A stretch of 64,000 nucleotides of DNA from Methylopumilus universalis (GTDB taxonomy: Bacteria > Pseudomonadota > Gammaproteobacteria > Burkholderiales > Methylophilaceae), in the NCBI RefSeq assembly GCF_006363895.1, contig NZ_CP040953.1; one strand, 5' to 3'. A program made the position numbers and the translations under genes. The notes beneath the pieces were generated by a model that searched no databases, had not been told where the DNA came from, and worked only from the letters and a program-made list of their open reading frames with translations. Below are positions 42,557-53,000 of the stretch, piece after piece. Position 1 is the stretch's first letter; the number at the start of each line of letters is the position of its first letter.

Positions 42557-45500
42557 ATGATTGAAAAAATTGTTAGAGGCTCTCTCCAGCAAAGACTTGT
42601 AGTTTTAGTCTTTGCCATTGCATTACTAGTCGCAGGATTTTTTGGTGTCAAAAAATTATCTGTAGATGCTTTTCCTGATGTCACAAATATTCAGGTACAA
42701 ATTGCAACACCAGCCCCAGGTAAATCACCTGAGGAAGTGGAACGGTTTATTACCATTCCTATTGAAATTGCAATGACTGGCTTGCCAGGCGTGACCGACA
42801 TGCGCTCGCTCAATAAAAATTCACTTTCTCTTATCACGCTAGTTTTTAATGACCATACAAATGTCTATTTTGCAAGACAGCTTGTCATGGAAAGATTAAT
42901 GGAAGTCATGGAGAAAATGCCCGATGGGATTGTCCCTGTTTTAGGTCCAGTTTCTACAGGTTTAGGTGAAATATTTCAATATACCCTTGATAAACCAGGG
43001 GATGAAAATAAAGAAATTTCTCAAGAAGAGCTTACAGAGAGAAGGACGATTCAAGACTGGGTAGTGCGTCCCATGTTAAGAAGTGTCCCAGGTGTTGCTG
43101 AAATCAATTCATTTGGTGGCTTCATCAAACAATATCAAGCGCTCGTGGATCCTGATCGTTTAAATCATCACGGATTAAAACTACATGATGTTTATGTGGC
43201 TTTAGCCAAAAATAATGCCAATAGTGGCGCAGGCGTTCTGCCGCAATTTGATGAACAGTTTCTCATTCGCGGTGTAGGCCTTATTCAAAGCTTAGATGAT
43301 ATTCGCTCTATTGTTTTAAAAGAACGTAATGGCGTTCCTGTTTATATGAAGGATGTTGCGGAAGTCAAACTTGGTCATGAAGTACGCGTAGGCTCTTTAG
43401 TTAAAAATGGTGACACCGAATCAGTCGGGGCTATCGTCATGATGATTAGAGGGGGTAATGCAAAAGAAGTTGTGACGCGTATCAAAACTAAAGTTGATGA
43501 AATTAATCAAAAACAATTACTCCCTGGCGGTCTTCAAATCAAATCATTCTATGATCGAAGTAAGCTTGTGGATTCTGCATTATTTACTGTGGTTAAAGTA
43601 CTTATCGAAGGTGTGATCCTCGTTATTGCAATCCTATTTTTATTCTTAGGCGATGTGAGATCAAGTTTAATTGTAGTCATGACTTTACTTTTAACGCCAC
43701 TTATCACATTTATTGCGATGAACTATTTAGGTATCTCAGCGAACCTTATGTCGCTTGGGGGTCTGACGATTGCAATCGGTCTCATGGTCGATGGCTCGGT
43801 GGTGGTAGTGGAAAATACGTTCCATCGGCTAGGGCACGATAAATCCAATAGTAAGCTTCGCGTTATATTAGAATCTGCCACAGAAGTTGGTAAGCCAGTT
43901 CTGTTTGGTGTAGGCATTATTATTCTCGTATTTATTCCGCTCATGACATTAACTGGCATGGAAGGAAAAATGTTTAGTCCTTTAGCCGTCACAATCGCAA
44001 TAGCACTTTTCATTTCACTCGTTCTTTCTTTCACACTCACTCCCGTGCTGTGCTCATACTTCTTAAAAGGAGGTAGTGGTGAGGACACTAAAATTATTCA
44101 AATTATCAAGGCGCCTTATCTTAAGCTATTGGATCTATCATTAAATAATGAAATTAAAACCATTGGGATTGCTGTAAGTGTTTTCGTATTATCTATTGTG
44201 GTATTGCCATTTTTAGGCACTTCCTTTATTCCTGAAATGAAAGAAGGAACGCTTGTAGCGAGCATTACTCGTATGCCTAATATTTCTTTGGATGAGTCTA
44301 TTGATATGGAGAAAAAAGCGACTAAAGAAATCGTAAGTGTTCCAGGTGTTTTAAGTGTTGTTTCTAATATAGGTCGGGGCGAAAGTCCTGCGGACCCTCA
44401 ATCGCAAAATGAATCACAAGCAGTGGTAAGTTTAAAAGATAAGGATGAATGGCCTAAAGGCTGGACACAAGACACCATCTCTAAAGAAATCCAAAGCAAA
44501 TTAAAAACATTGTTAGGGGCACAAATTGTCATGATGCAACCTATTTCTGCAAGAGTTGCTGAGCTGTCTACTGGCGTGAGAGCTGACGTAGCCGTTAAAA
44601 TATTTGGTGAAGATATTAAGCTTCTTAAAGCTAAAGCAGATGAAGCGGCAAAATTAGCAGGAAGTATTAAAGGTGCGGCAGACATTAAAATTGAAAAAGT
44701 ATCAGGACAAGGATACTTAAATATCAATCTAGATAGACAAGCTATCGCGCGCCATGGATTTAATGCTTCTGACATTAATGATCTGATTGAGACTGCCATT
44801 GGCGGGAAGATTGCAACTCGCGTTTTTGAAGGCCAAAGAAGCTTTAGTGCTGCAATAAGATTTCCTGAAGATCATCGTAGCGATGTTGAAACTATTAGTA
44901 ATACACTTCTTACGTCTCCTAATGGATCTAAAATTGCACTAAGAGATTTAGCTTCGATTGAAATTAAAGATGGTCCAGCTCAAATTAGTCGAGAGTATGC
45001 GAAAAGAAGAATTGTCGTTGCTATGAACGTTAGAGATAGAGATCTTGGCGGTTTTGTAGCCGAGTTGCAAACTAAATTAGAATCTAAATTAAAACTGCCT
45101 GATGGTTATTATTTTGTTTATGGCGGACAGTTTGAAAATATGCAACGTGCATTAAATCACCTCGCGCTCATTGTGCCTGTGACTATTCTTGCCATCTTTT
45201 TCTTGCTGTTCATTTTATTTAATTCCATTCGTTATGCCACGATGATTATTACTGTTCTTCCTTTTGCCGCTATTGGTGGCGTATTTGGGTTAGCTGTCAC
45301 AGGGGAGTATCTCTCAGTGCCTGCGTCTGTTGGTTTTATTGCCTTATGCGGCATTGCTGTGTTAAATGGTGTTGTTTTAATCACCTGCATTCAACATTTA
45401 CGAACAGAAGGTATGTCACAAATAGATGCTATTCGTGAGGGCTGTAAACAAAGATTAAGGCCTGTGCTCATGACGGCAACAGTTGCCCTTCTAGCGCTTG

Positions 45501-45652
45501 TGCCATTCTTATTTTCTACAGGCCCAGGCTCTGAAGTTCAAAAACCCCTTGCTATCGTTGTCATTGGGGGTCTTATTACTTCAACGTTATTAACGCTACT
45601 TGTTTTACCTACGCTTTATAAAAGATTTGAAGAAAAAAATATTGAAGCTTAA
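42557..45652 (+). CDS. HME-RND efflux pump (CzcA/CusA-like)
   Basis: A 1031-residue proton-driven inner-membrane pump with twelve helices and two large periplasmic domains. Marks include VDAFPDVTNIQVQI at the N-terminus, the heavy-metal RND region GLTIAIGLMVDGSVVVVEN in helix four, and PFAAIGGVFGLAVTGEYLS near the C-terminus. In helix four the usual DFG aspartate of zinc/cobalt/nickel-type pumps is replaced by AIG, as in monovalent-ion (Cus) or uncharacterised HME groups; the later Asp and Glu are kept. Substrate therefore not zinc/cobalt by this criterion, but unproven. Confidence 0.92.
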   Translation: MIEKIVRGSLQQRLVVLVFAIALLVAGFFGVKKLSVDAFPDVTNIQVQIATPAPGKSPEEVERFITIPIEIAMTGLPGVTDMRSLNKNSLSLITLVFNDHTNVYFARQLVMERLMEVMEKMPDGIVPVLGPVSTGLGEIFQYTLDKPGDENKEISQEELTERRTIQDWVVRPMLRSVPGVAEINSFGGFIKQYQALVDPDRLNHHGLKLHDVYVALAKNNANSGAGVLPQFDEQFLIRGVGLIQSLDDIRSIVLKERNGVPVYMKDVAEVKLGHEVRVGSLVKNGDTESVGAIVMMIRGGNAKEVVTRIKTKVDEINQKQLLPGGLQIKSFYDRSKLVDSALFTVVKVLIEGVILVIAILFLFLGDVRSSLIVVMTLLLTPLITFIAMNYLGISANLMSLGGLTIAIGLMVDGSVVVVENTFHRLGHDKSNSKLRVILESATEVGKPVLFGVGIIILVFIPLMTLTGMEGKMFSPLAVTIAIALFISLVLSFTLTPVLCSYFLKGGSGEDTKIIQIIKAPYLKLLDLSLNNEIKTIGIAVSVFVLSIVVLPFLGTSFIPEMKEGTLVASITRMPNISLDESIDMEKKATKEIVSVPGVLSVVSNIGRGESPADPQSQNESQAVVSLKDKDEWPKGWTQDTISKEIQSKLKTLLGAQIVMMQPISARVAELSTGVRADVAVKIFGEDIKLLKAKADEAAKLAGSIKGAADIKIEKVSGQGYLNINLDRQAIARHGFNASDINDLIETAIGGKIATRVFEGQRSFSAAIRFPEDHRSDVETISNTLLTSPNGSKIALRDLASIEIKDGPAQISREYAKRRIVVAMNVRDRDLGGFVAELQTKLESKLKLPDGYYFVYGGQFENMQRALNHLALIVPVTILAIFFLLFILFNSIRYATMIITVLPFAAIGGVFGLAVTGEYLSVPASVGFIALCGIAVLNGVVLITCIQHLRTEGMSQIDAIREGCKQRLRPVLMTATVALLALVPFLFSTGPGSEVQKPLAIVVIGGLITSTLLTLLVLPTLYKRFEEKNIEA

Positions 45653-45670
45653 ATTAATAGGATCTCGACT

Positions 45671-46006
45671 ATGAAAGAAATTAAAGCCATCATTCCCCCT
45701 CATCGGTTACCTAAAATTCGCTCAGCCATGAGAAACCTTAAAAATTTCCCTGGCATGACGGTCACTAAAGTTGATGGTTGTGGCCACGGTTTAAAAAAAG
45801 TCACTGATGATTTAAAACAAGAGTTAACAGACTACACACCAAAAATTCTCATTCAAATGCTAACACCTGATGATCTAGTTGAAGGTATTTTACAAATTAT
45901 TGTCGAAGTTGCACATACAGGACAACAAGGCGATGGACTGGTATGGGTTACTCCCATTGAACGTATGATTCGTCTATCCGAAAAAATTATTGTTGAAGAA
46001 GCTTAA
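45671..46006 (+). CDS. PII-like protein linked to RND efflux (PII-NG type)
   Basis: A 111-residue PII-superfamily protein. Strand one (KEIKAIIPPHRLPKI) and the nucleotide-binding B-loop TGQQGDGLVWV are retained, but the T-loop is GHGLKKVTDDLKQELTDYTPK, lacking the Tyr51 uridylylation site and the charged AmtB-contact region. PII homologues next to CzcA/CusA genes are known as the PII-NG group, without a clear function. It lies 18 bases after the RND pump gene at the end of the run that starts with the SbtA-like gene, so it could regulate either transporter. Confidence 0.85.
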   Translation: MKEIKAIIPPHRLPKIRSAMRNLKNFPGMTVTKVDGCGHGLKKVTDDLKQELTDYTPKILIQMLTPDDLVEGILQIIVEVAHTGQQGDGLVWVTPIERMIRLSEKIIVEEA

Positions 46007-46073
46007 TTTTTTGTAGAATTGAACTTAAGATCTTAAAAACTCATCTAAAAATTATTTATCAAAAGGATACATC

Positions 46074-46568
46074 ATGAAAAAGCTATCGATCGCTCTTATG
46101 GTTTTAGCTTCAAGCTTTGCGAATGCAGCTGAATTTTCAGATATGGCAACCGTAAAAAGGGTGACGCCTCGTTATATTGAAGTGAATCATCCTATTTCTT
46201 CATGCCAAACTTCAACTGAAGCTGCGCCCCCAAAAGAAAAAGGTATTGCAGGTGCCATTATAGGTGGTGTCGCTGGAGGCTTACTTGGAAGCCGTGTAGG
46301 AAAAGGGAATGGAAAAGTAGCTGCGGGTGCAGTAGGTGCAGCAGTAGGTGCCGTCGTTGGTGACCGTATGCAAAATGACGATACAACTGCGGACACTCGC
46401 AATGTAGAACGTTGTACACAGCGTGATAATTACCAAAGAGTTCAAGAAGGCTATACCACTGTATTTTCATATAATGGCCATGAGTTTGAAGAAGAAACAC
46501 AAACAAAGTACCGTGTAGGTCAGAAGGTATCAGTCCAAGTAAATGCAGTTATTGATCAACCCAACTAA
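46074..46568 (+). CDS. Glycine-zipper 2TM surface protein
   Basis: A 164-residue envelope protein with a signal peptide (ending ANA near residue 19) but no lipobox cysteine. The centre has a glycine zipper, GAIIGGVAGGLLGSRVG then GAVGAAVGAVVGDRM, which inserts as two membrane helices; the C-terminal domain (RVQEGYTTVFSYNGHEFEEE) is typical of SlyB/Rick17kDa-like proteins. Function in envelope stability is inferred. It precedes htpX by 18 bases, another membrane-stress gene. Confidence 0.85.
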   Translation: MKKLSIALMVLASSFANAAEFSDMATVKRVTPRYIEVNHPISSCQTSTEAAPPKEKGIAGAIIGGVAGGLLGSRVGKGNGKVAAGAVGAAVGAVVGDRMQNDDTTADTRNVERCTQRDNYQRVQEGYTTVFSYNGHEFEEETQTKYRVGQKVSVQVNAVIDQPN

Positions 46569-46586
46569 AGAAAGTGTATTTTTAAG

Positions 46587-47468
46587 ATGAAGCGTATCTT
46601 TTATTTTCTTGTTACAAATCTTGCAATCGTTTTAGTTCTTTCTATCACCATGCGACTGCTTGGTGTAGAACCCTTTCTTAACGCGAACGGACTTAACTTA
46701 AATAGTCTATTAATTTTTGCAGCGGTGATGGGCTTTGGCGGTGCTTTCATTTCACTCGCTATTTCAAAATGGTCAGCCAAACAAATGTCGGGCGCTGTGA
46801 CGATTGAAAACCCAAAGACGCCTGATGAAATTTGGCTAATGAATATAGTCAAAAAACAATCTCAAGCCGTTGGAATTCAGATGCCGGAAGTGGCTATATT
46901 TAATTCTCCTGAGGTCAATGCGTTTGCAACAGGCATGAGTCGCAATAGCTCTCTTGTAGCAGTTTCCTCGGGTTTACTTGAAATGATGACAAAAGACGAG
47001 GCAGAAGCAGTTATAGGTCATGAAATATCACATATTGCAAATGGTGATATGGTCACACTGACTTTAATTCAAGGTGTCGTGAATACATTTGTATTATTCT
47101 TTTCTCGTGTCATTGGTTATACGGTAGATAAAGTCGTTTTCAAAACTAGACAAGGCACTGGTCCTGCATTTTTTATTACAATGATTATTTCGGAATTACT
47201 GTTGGGTGTTCTAGCTTCAATCGTTGTCATGTGGTTTTCTCGTCAACGTGAGTATCGAGCTGATTTTGGTGGTGGGCAACTCGCAGGAAAACAAAAAATG
47301 ATTGCAGCCCTTCAGCGCCTTAAAACACAATATGAAACAAGCGCTTTACCAAAATCAATAGCAGCATTGGGCATTTCGGGTGAACAAGGAATAGGGCTCA
47401 AGGAATTATTCTCGACACATCCAAGCCTAGATGATCGTATCGCTAGACTTCAACAAAGCACAAATTAA
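46587..47468 (+). CDS. htpX: Membrane zinc metalloprotease HtpX
   Basis: A 293-residue inner-membrane protease that degrades misfolded membrane proteins. Four membrane segments, the zinc-binding VIGHEISHIANGD (HEXXH) after the second helix, and the downstream ligand glutamate in SRQREYRADFGG are visible. The C-terminal region STHPSLDDRIARLQ is the family ending. It lies behind the glycine-zipper gene; its stop is five bases from that of the convergent hemE. Confidence 0.95.
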   Translation: MKRIFYFLVTNLAIVLVLSITMRLLGVEPFLNANGLNLNSLLIFAAVMGFGGAFISLAISKWSAKQMSGAVTIENPKTPDEIWLMNIVKKQSQAVGIQMPEVAIFNSPEVNAFATGMSRNSSLVAVSSGLLEMMTKDEAEAVIGHEISHIANGDMVTLTLIQGVVNTFVLFFSRVIGYTVDKVVFKTRQGTGPAFFITMIISELLLGVLASIVVMWFSRQREYRADFGGGQLAGKQKMIAALQRLKTQYETSALPKSIAALGISGEQGIGLKELFSTHPSLDDRIARLQQSTN

Positions 47469-47473
47469 ATTTA

Positions 47474-48538
47474 TTAAGCGTGAAACTGTTGGCTATATTC
47501 ACGCACAGTGTTGAGCATCACATCGACATGCTCGGGTGGTGTGTGTTCTGTAATGCCATGACCTAGATTAAAGATATGCCCTGATCCTTTGCCATATCTA
47601 TTTAATATTCTTTTTACTTCTTTTTCAATTGCTTCAGGTTTAGATAACAGAATCGCAGGATCTAAATTACCCTGAAGGGCAACTTTTTCACCCACTTTTT
47701 GGTGTGCCATTCCAATATCGGTTTGCCAATCAAGTCCTAATGCATCAGAACCTGCTGTTAATTGATCCTCTAACCAAAGGCCGCCGCCTTTAGTAAACAT
47801 GATTGATGGAATTTTTTTAGTATTCATCATTTTCAAATTGGATAAAATCACTTTCATATAAGGCAATGAAAATTCTAAATAGCCTTGATGAGATAGTGCA
47901 CCACCCCATGAATCAAAAATCATAATCGTATCGACACCAGCTTCAATTTGCGCGTGCAAATATTGCGTCACTGCTTCTGTTGTTGTTTTTAAAATGTGAT
48001 GAAGTAAATCAGGACGGCTGTAAGCCATTTTTTTGATCGTTAAAAAATCAGTCCCACCTTGACCTTCCACCATATAAGTCGCAAGCGTCCAGGGGCTTCC
48101 AGAAAATCCAATCAAAGGCACACGCCCTTGTAATGCTTTTTTGATTTGTGAAACTGCATCAATCACGTACTTTAAGTCTTTATCTATATCAGGTATTTTT
48201 AATTTCTGAATATCTGCCTCAATACGTAAAGGTCTTTCAAATTTAGGGCCTTCACCGGCTGCAAAGTACAAGCCTAATCCCATCGCATCGGGCACTGTCA
48301 AAATATCCGAAAATAAAATGGATGCATCTAAAAGCGGGTAACGATCAAGCGGTTGCAATGTCACTTCAGTTGCTAAATTTGGATTCTTACAAAGGCTTAA
48401 AAAGTCACCTGCCTTTTGACGTGTGGCACGATACTCAGGTAAATATCGTCCTGCTTGACGCATCATCCATACAGGCGTGTATGGTGTGGGTTCTCTATGA
48501 AGTGCTTTTAAGAAGTTATCGTTTTTGAGTTGTGTCAT
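47474..48538 (-). CDS. hemE: Uroporphyrinogen decarboxylase
   Basis: Converts uroporphyrinogen III to coproporphyrinogen III in haem synthesis. The 354-residue barrel protein has the N-terminal signature PVWMMRQAGRYLPEYR with substrate-binding arginines, the catalytic aspartate in SILFSDILTVPDAMG, and the second signature GFSGSPWTLATYMVEG. Length matches the family. hemL, another tetrapyrrole gene, lies 6 kb away on the same strand with gltDB between. Confidence 0.97.
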   Translation of the reverse strand: MTQLKNDNFLKALHREPTPYTPVWMMRQAGRYLPEYRATRQKAGDFLSLCKNPNLATEVTLQPLDRYPLLDASILFSDILTVPDAMGLGLYFAAGEGPKFERPLRIEADIQKLKIPDIDKDLKYVIDAVSQIKKALQGRVPLIGFSGSPWTLATYMVEGQGGTDFLTIKKMAYSRPDLLHHILKTTTEAVTQYLHAQIEAGVDTIMIFDSWGGALSHQGYLEFSLPYMKVILSNLKMMNTKKIPSIMFTKGGGLWLEDQLTAGSDALGLDWQTDIGMAHQKVGEKVALQGNLDPAILLSKPEAIEKEVKRILNRYGKGSGHIFNLGHGITEHTPPEHVDVMLNTVREYSQQFHA

Positions 48539-48574
48539 AGATGATTTTAAAACTTAAAAATAAAGTTTTAAAAA

Positions 48575-50002
48575 TTAACGAGGAAGGGTAGATGTTCCCA
48601 TCAAGAATTCATCCACTGCGCGAGCACATTGACGACCTTCGCGAATCGCCCATACAACTAAAGATTGTCCACGACGAATATCGCCTGCTGCAAAGACTTT
48701 AGCTTTCGATGTAATATAAGCATCTTTACCTTCTGTCGAAGCTTTCACATTACCGCGCTGATCTTTTTCTACACCAAAAAGGTCTAACATTTTTTGTTGT
48801 GGGCTCACAAAACCCATTGCGAGCAATACAAGATCAGCTTTCAATGTAAATTCTGAATTAGGCACTTCCACCATCTTGCCATCTTTCCATTCAACACGCG
48901 CTGCAATAATTTCTTTCACTTTGCCATTTTCACCTACAAAACTTTTTGTAGTGACTGACCAATCACGTTCACAACCTTCTTCATGAGAGCTTGATGTGCG
49001 GAGCTTAAGTGGCCAATTCGGCCATACCATCTCCTTATTTTCTTTTACTGGAGGCTGTGGCATCAATTCGAATTGAGTGACTGACGTTGCATGATGACGA
49101 TTTGATGTGCCCACACAGTCAGAGCCTGTGTCACCACCACCAATGACAACGACGTGTTTATCCGTCGCTAAAATTTGATTTTGTAATTTGTCGCCTGCCA
49201 CCACTTTATTTTGTTGTGGTAAAAAATCCATCGCAAACATGACACCATTGAGTTCACGTCCAGGCACAGGTAAATCGCGAGGATGCTCTGCACCACCAGC
49301 CAAAATGACTGCATCGTAGTTATTTGTAAGTTCTTCAGGCTTAACATTTTCACCGATGTTTTGGTTTACTTTAAAAACAACGCCTTCAGCTTCCATTTGT
49401 TTCACTCGGCGATCGATGTGAGTTTTTTCCATTTTGAAATCAGGAATACCATAACGGAGAAGTCCGCCAATGCGATCATTTTTTTCATATACAGTCACTG
49501 CATGTCCGACGCGAGCGAGCTGCTGTGCTGCTGCCATACCTGCTGGACCGGAACCCACAATGGCAATTTTTTTATTAGTTTTTGATGTTGAAATTAAAGG
49601 TTTTACCCAATTATTTTCCCAAGCCTTGTCAATAATGGCATGTTCGATCGATTTAATTCCAACAGCATCATCATTGATATTAAGTGTACATGCAGCTTCA
49701 CATGGAGCGGGACAAATACGGCCCGTAAATTCTGGAAAGTTATTTGTAGAATGTAAAACTTCTATCGCTTCTTCCCAATTTTGGTTATAAATTAAATCAT
49801 TCCAATCAGGGATGATGTTATTAATTGGGCAGCCTGTTGTGCAAAATGGAATGCCACAATCCATGCAACGCGCACCTTGTTTTTTAGCTTCGTCATCACT
49901 TAGATGAAGCACAAACTCTTTATAATTTTTTAAACGTTCTTGTGGTGGTATGTTTTGTTCGCTGATGCGATCAAATTCCATGAAGCCAGTGACTTTACCC
50001 AT
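48575..50002 (-). CDS. gltD: Glutamate synthase [NADPH] small subunit
   Basis: Supplies electrons from NADPH to the large subunit in the GOGAT reaction. The 475-residue flavoprotein shows N-terminal 4Fe-4S cysteines (CMDCGIPFCTTGCP, CPAPCEAAC), the FAD GxGxxG motif AIVGSGPAGMAAAQQLA, the NADPH-binding VVIGGGDTGSDCVG and the closing FAAGDIRRGQSLVVWAI. Its ATG overlaps the gltB stop by one base (TAATG), so the two subunits are translationally coupled. Confidence 0.97.
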   Translation of the reverse strand: MGKVTGFMEFDRISEQNIPPQERLKNYKEFVLHLSDDEAKKQGARCMDCGIPFCTTGCPINNIIPDWNDLIYNQNWEEAIEVLHSTNNFPEFTGRICPAPCEAACTLNINDDAVGIKSIEHAIIDKAWENNWVKPLISTSKTNKKIAIVGSGPAGMAAAQQLARVGHAVTVYEKNDRIGGLLRYGIPDFKMEKTHIDRRVKQMEAEGVVFKVNQNIGENVKPEELTNNYDAVILAGGAEHPRDLPVPGRELNGVMFAMDFLPQQNKVVAGDKLQNQILATDKHVVVIGGGDTGSDCVGTSNRHHATSVTQFELMPQPPVKENKEMVWPNWPLKLRTSSSHEEGCERDWSVTTKSFVGENGKVKEIIAARVEWKDGKMVEVPNSEFTLKADLVLLAMGFVSPQQKMLDLFGVEKDQRGNVKASTEGKDAYITSKAKVFAAGDIRRGQSLVVWAIREGRQCARAVDEFLMGTSTLPR

Positions 50003-53000
50003 TATGCAGCTTCCTTTGTAAGTGACGCATGAAGTTCATTTAATGCACGTTTATATTCGTTTGGCATGACTTTAATAAATTGAGGTCTTACTTTATCCCA
50101 GTTATCTAGAATAAATTTAGCACGTTCACTCTCAGTGTATTTGAGATGTTTTTCGATGAGTGCTTTTAAAATGACTTCATCAGGTTGATTTAAATGTTGA
50201 GGCACTTTGGGTTGTGCTTGTTGTGTCTCTACTTTTTCTAATGACACCATAGACGGATTGCAACGTTTGCTAAACAAACCATCTTCGTCATATACGTAGG
50301 CTACGCCTCCTGACATACCTGCTGCAAAATTTTGCCCGGTATTACCTAAAACTACGACAGTACCTCCTGTCATGTATTCACAACCGTGATTACCAACGCC
50401 TTCTACCACTGCGGAGGCACCTGAATTTCTCACACAGAATCTTTCCCCTGCCACGCCACTAAAATAGCTCTCTCCTGTTGTTGCACCATACATCACAGTA
50501 TTACCTACAATAATATTTTCATGTGATTTTGCTTTAAATGCTTTAGGAGGTTTGATCACGACCTTGCCGCCACATAAACCTTTAGCAACATAGTCGTTAC
50601 CTTCGCCAATCAATTCCATGGAAATGCCTTGTGCTAAGAATGCTGCAAAACTTTGTCCAGCGGTACCATTTAAAGTAATTTGAATGGTATCTTGCGGTAA
50701 ACCTTCATGACCAAAACGTTTTGCAATTTCATGCGACAACATGGTACCCACAGTGCGATTTGTATTGGTAATCGGTAAATTAATCGATACTTTTTGACGT
50801 TTATCTAATGCAAGTTTTGATAATTTAATAAGTTCGTTATCAAGAGCATGTTCAAGACCGTGCGATTGTTCTTCTGTATGACGACGTGAAACTTCTTTTT
50901 CAACATTAGGTTGGTAGAAAATTTTACTGAAATCAAGTCCTTGAATTTTCCAGTGCTCAATGCCGGCTTGTGTATCGAGCAAATCGGTACGACCAATTAG
51001 ATCATCAAATTTTCTAATGCCAAGAGATGCCATCCACTCTCGCACTTCTTCAGCCACAAAGAAGAAATAGTTCACGACATGTTCAGGTTGACCTGTGAAA
51101 CGTTTACGTAATTCTGGATCTTGAGTTGCCACACCGACTGGGCATGTATTCAAATGACATTTACGCATCATGATGCAACCTTCAACCACAAGCGGTGCTG
51201 TCGCAAAACCAAATTCATCTGCACCTAACAGGGCACCGATGACGACATCGCGACCTGTTTTCATTTGTCCGTCGACTTGAACAATGACACGTCCGCGCAA
51301 ACGATTTAATACTAACGTTTGTTGTGTTTCAGCGAGTCCAATCTCCCAAGGCGTGCCAGCATGTTTAATCGATGAAATAGGCGAGGCTCCTGTACCACCG
51401 TCATGGCCTGCAATCACAATATGATCAGATTTGGCTTTTGCAACACCGGCAGCAACAGTTCCTACACCTGTTTCAGATACAAGTTTGACTGAAATACTTG
51501 CACTTGGATTTGCATTTTTTAAATCATGAATGAGTTGAGCTAAATCTTCGATCGAATAAATGTCGTGATGCGGTGGTGGTGAAATAAGACCGACACCTGG
51601 AACTGAGAAACGAAGTTTTGCAATGTAAGGGCTCACCTTGTGACCTGGTAATTGGCCGCCTTCACCTGGTTTTGCGCCTTGTGCCATCTTGATTTGAATT
51701 TGATCGGCTGAACTTAAATATTCTGCAGTCACGCCGAATCGACCGGAAGCGACTTGTTTAATTCGCGAGCGAAGTGAATCCCCTTTTTTAAGTTTAATAT
51801 CACTTTCAATTAAGTTAAGGCCAATCACATTTGCAACGGTATTGTCTTTATCTAAAGTTAAGAAGCGTTTTGCGTCCTCACCACCTTCGCCGGTATTCGA
51901 TTTACCACCAATACGATTCATCGCGATCGCTAATGTTGTATGGGCTTCTGTTGAGATTGATCCTAAAGACATCGCCCCCGTTGCAAATCGTTTGACGATT
52001 TCTTTCGCCGGTTCTACGTCATCTAAGGAAATTGCTTTGTCATTCGTTTTTAATTTAAATAATCCACGTAAAGTCATTTGACGTTTCGTTTGATCATTAA
52101 TGAGGGCTGCATATTCTTTATAAGTACTATATTGGTTCGTTCTTGTCGCATGTTGTAATTTTGCAATCGAATCGGGTGTCCACATATGTTCTTCGCCTCT
52201 GACTCTAAAGGCATATTCACCACCTGCATCTAATGCATTAACTAATACTGGGTCAGCTCCAAAAGCGGATTGATGAATACGCATGGTTTCTTCTGCGATT
52301 TCTTCAATGCCGATACCTTCGATATTGGTGGCTGTTCCTTTAAAGTAAGCATTAATGAGTTGAGAGTTAAGACCCACTGCTTCAAAAATTTGTGCGCCAC
52401 AGTAAGATTGGTAGGTTGAAATGCCCATCTTAGACATGACTTTGTAAAGACCTTTACCAATCGATTTTATAAAGTTCTTGTGAGCAAGAACATGGTCATT
52501 TGTCATCGCATGCATAGACTCATATGCCAACCAAGGACAAATTGCCTCCGCACCATAACCACCTAAAAGAGCAAAGTGATGAACTTCACGAGCAGAACCT
52601 GTATCCACCACTAGGCCTGTATTGGTGCGCAAACCTTCGCGCACTAGATGTTGATGTGTAGCCGAAGTGGCTAATAATGCTGGGATCGCCATACGATCTT
52701 TGGATTGATTACGATCCGATAAAATCAGAATGTTGTAACCATCCTTCACTGCTTTATAAACATCTTGCCGAAGAGTGTCGATTGCTTTTTTCATACCATA
52801 CGCGTCGTCTTTTTTAAGACCCTTCACATCGTATGTAATATCAAGCACTAAAGATTTGTATGCATCTTTTGTGAGTTTAGAAATATTTTTTAATTGTTCT
52901 AAATCATCAAGCGTTAAAACAGGCTGACTTGTTTCAAGTCTTGTAGTTGGTTTTGTTTCATCGACTGCTAATAAATTAGGCTTAGGTCCAATAAATGTCA

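Noticed and set aside
43723..44088. Antisense open frame inside the RND pump gene
   Set aside because: The opposite strand encodes conserved pump helices; this frame has no independent support.
46025..46036. Palindrome TTAAGATCTTAA after the PII gene as a terminator
   Set aside because: It has no loop, is AT-rich and is not followed by a T-run; probably incidental.
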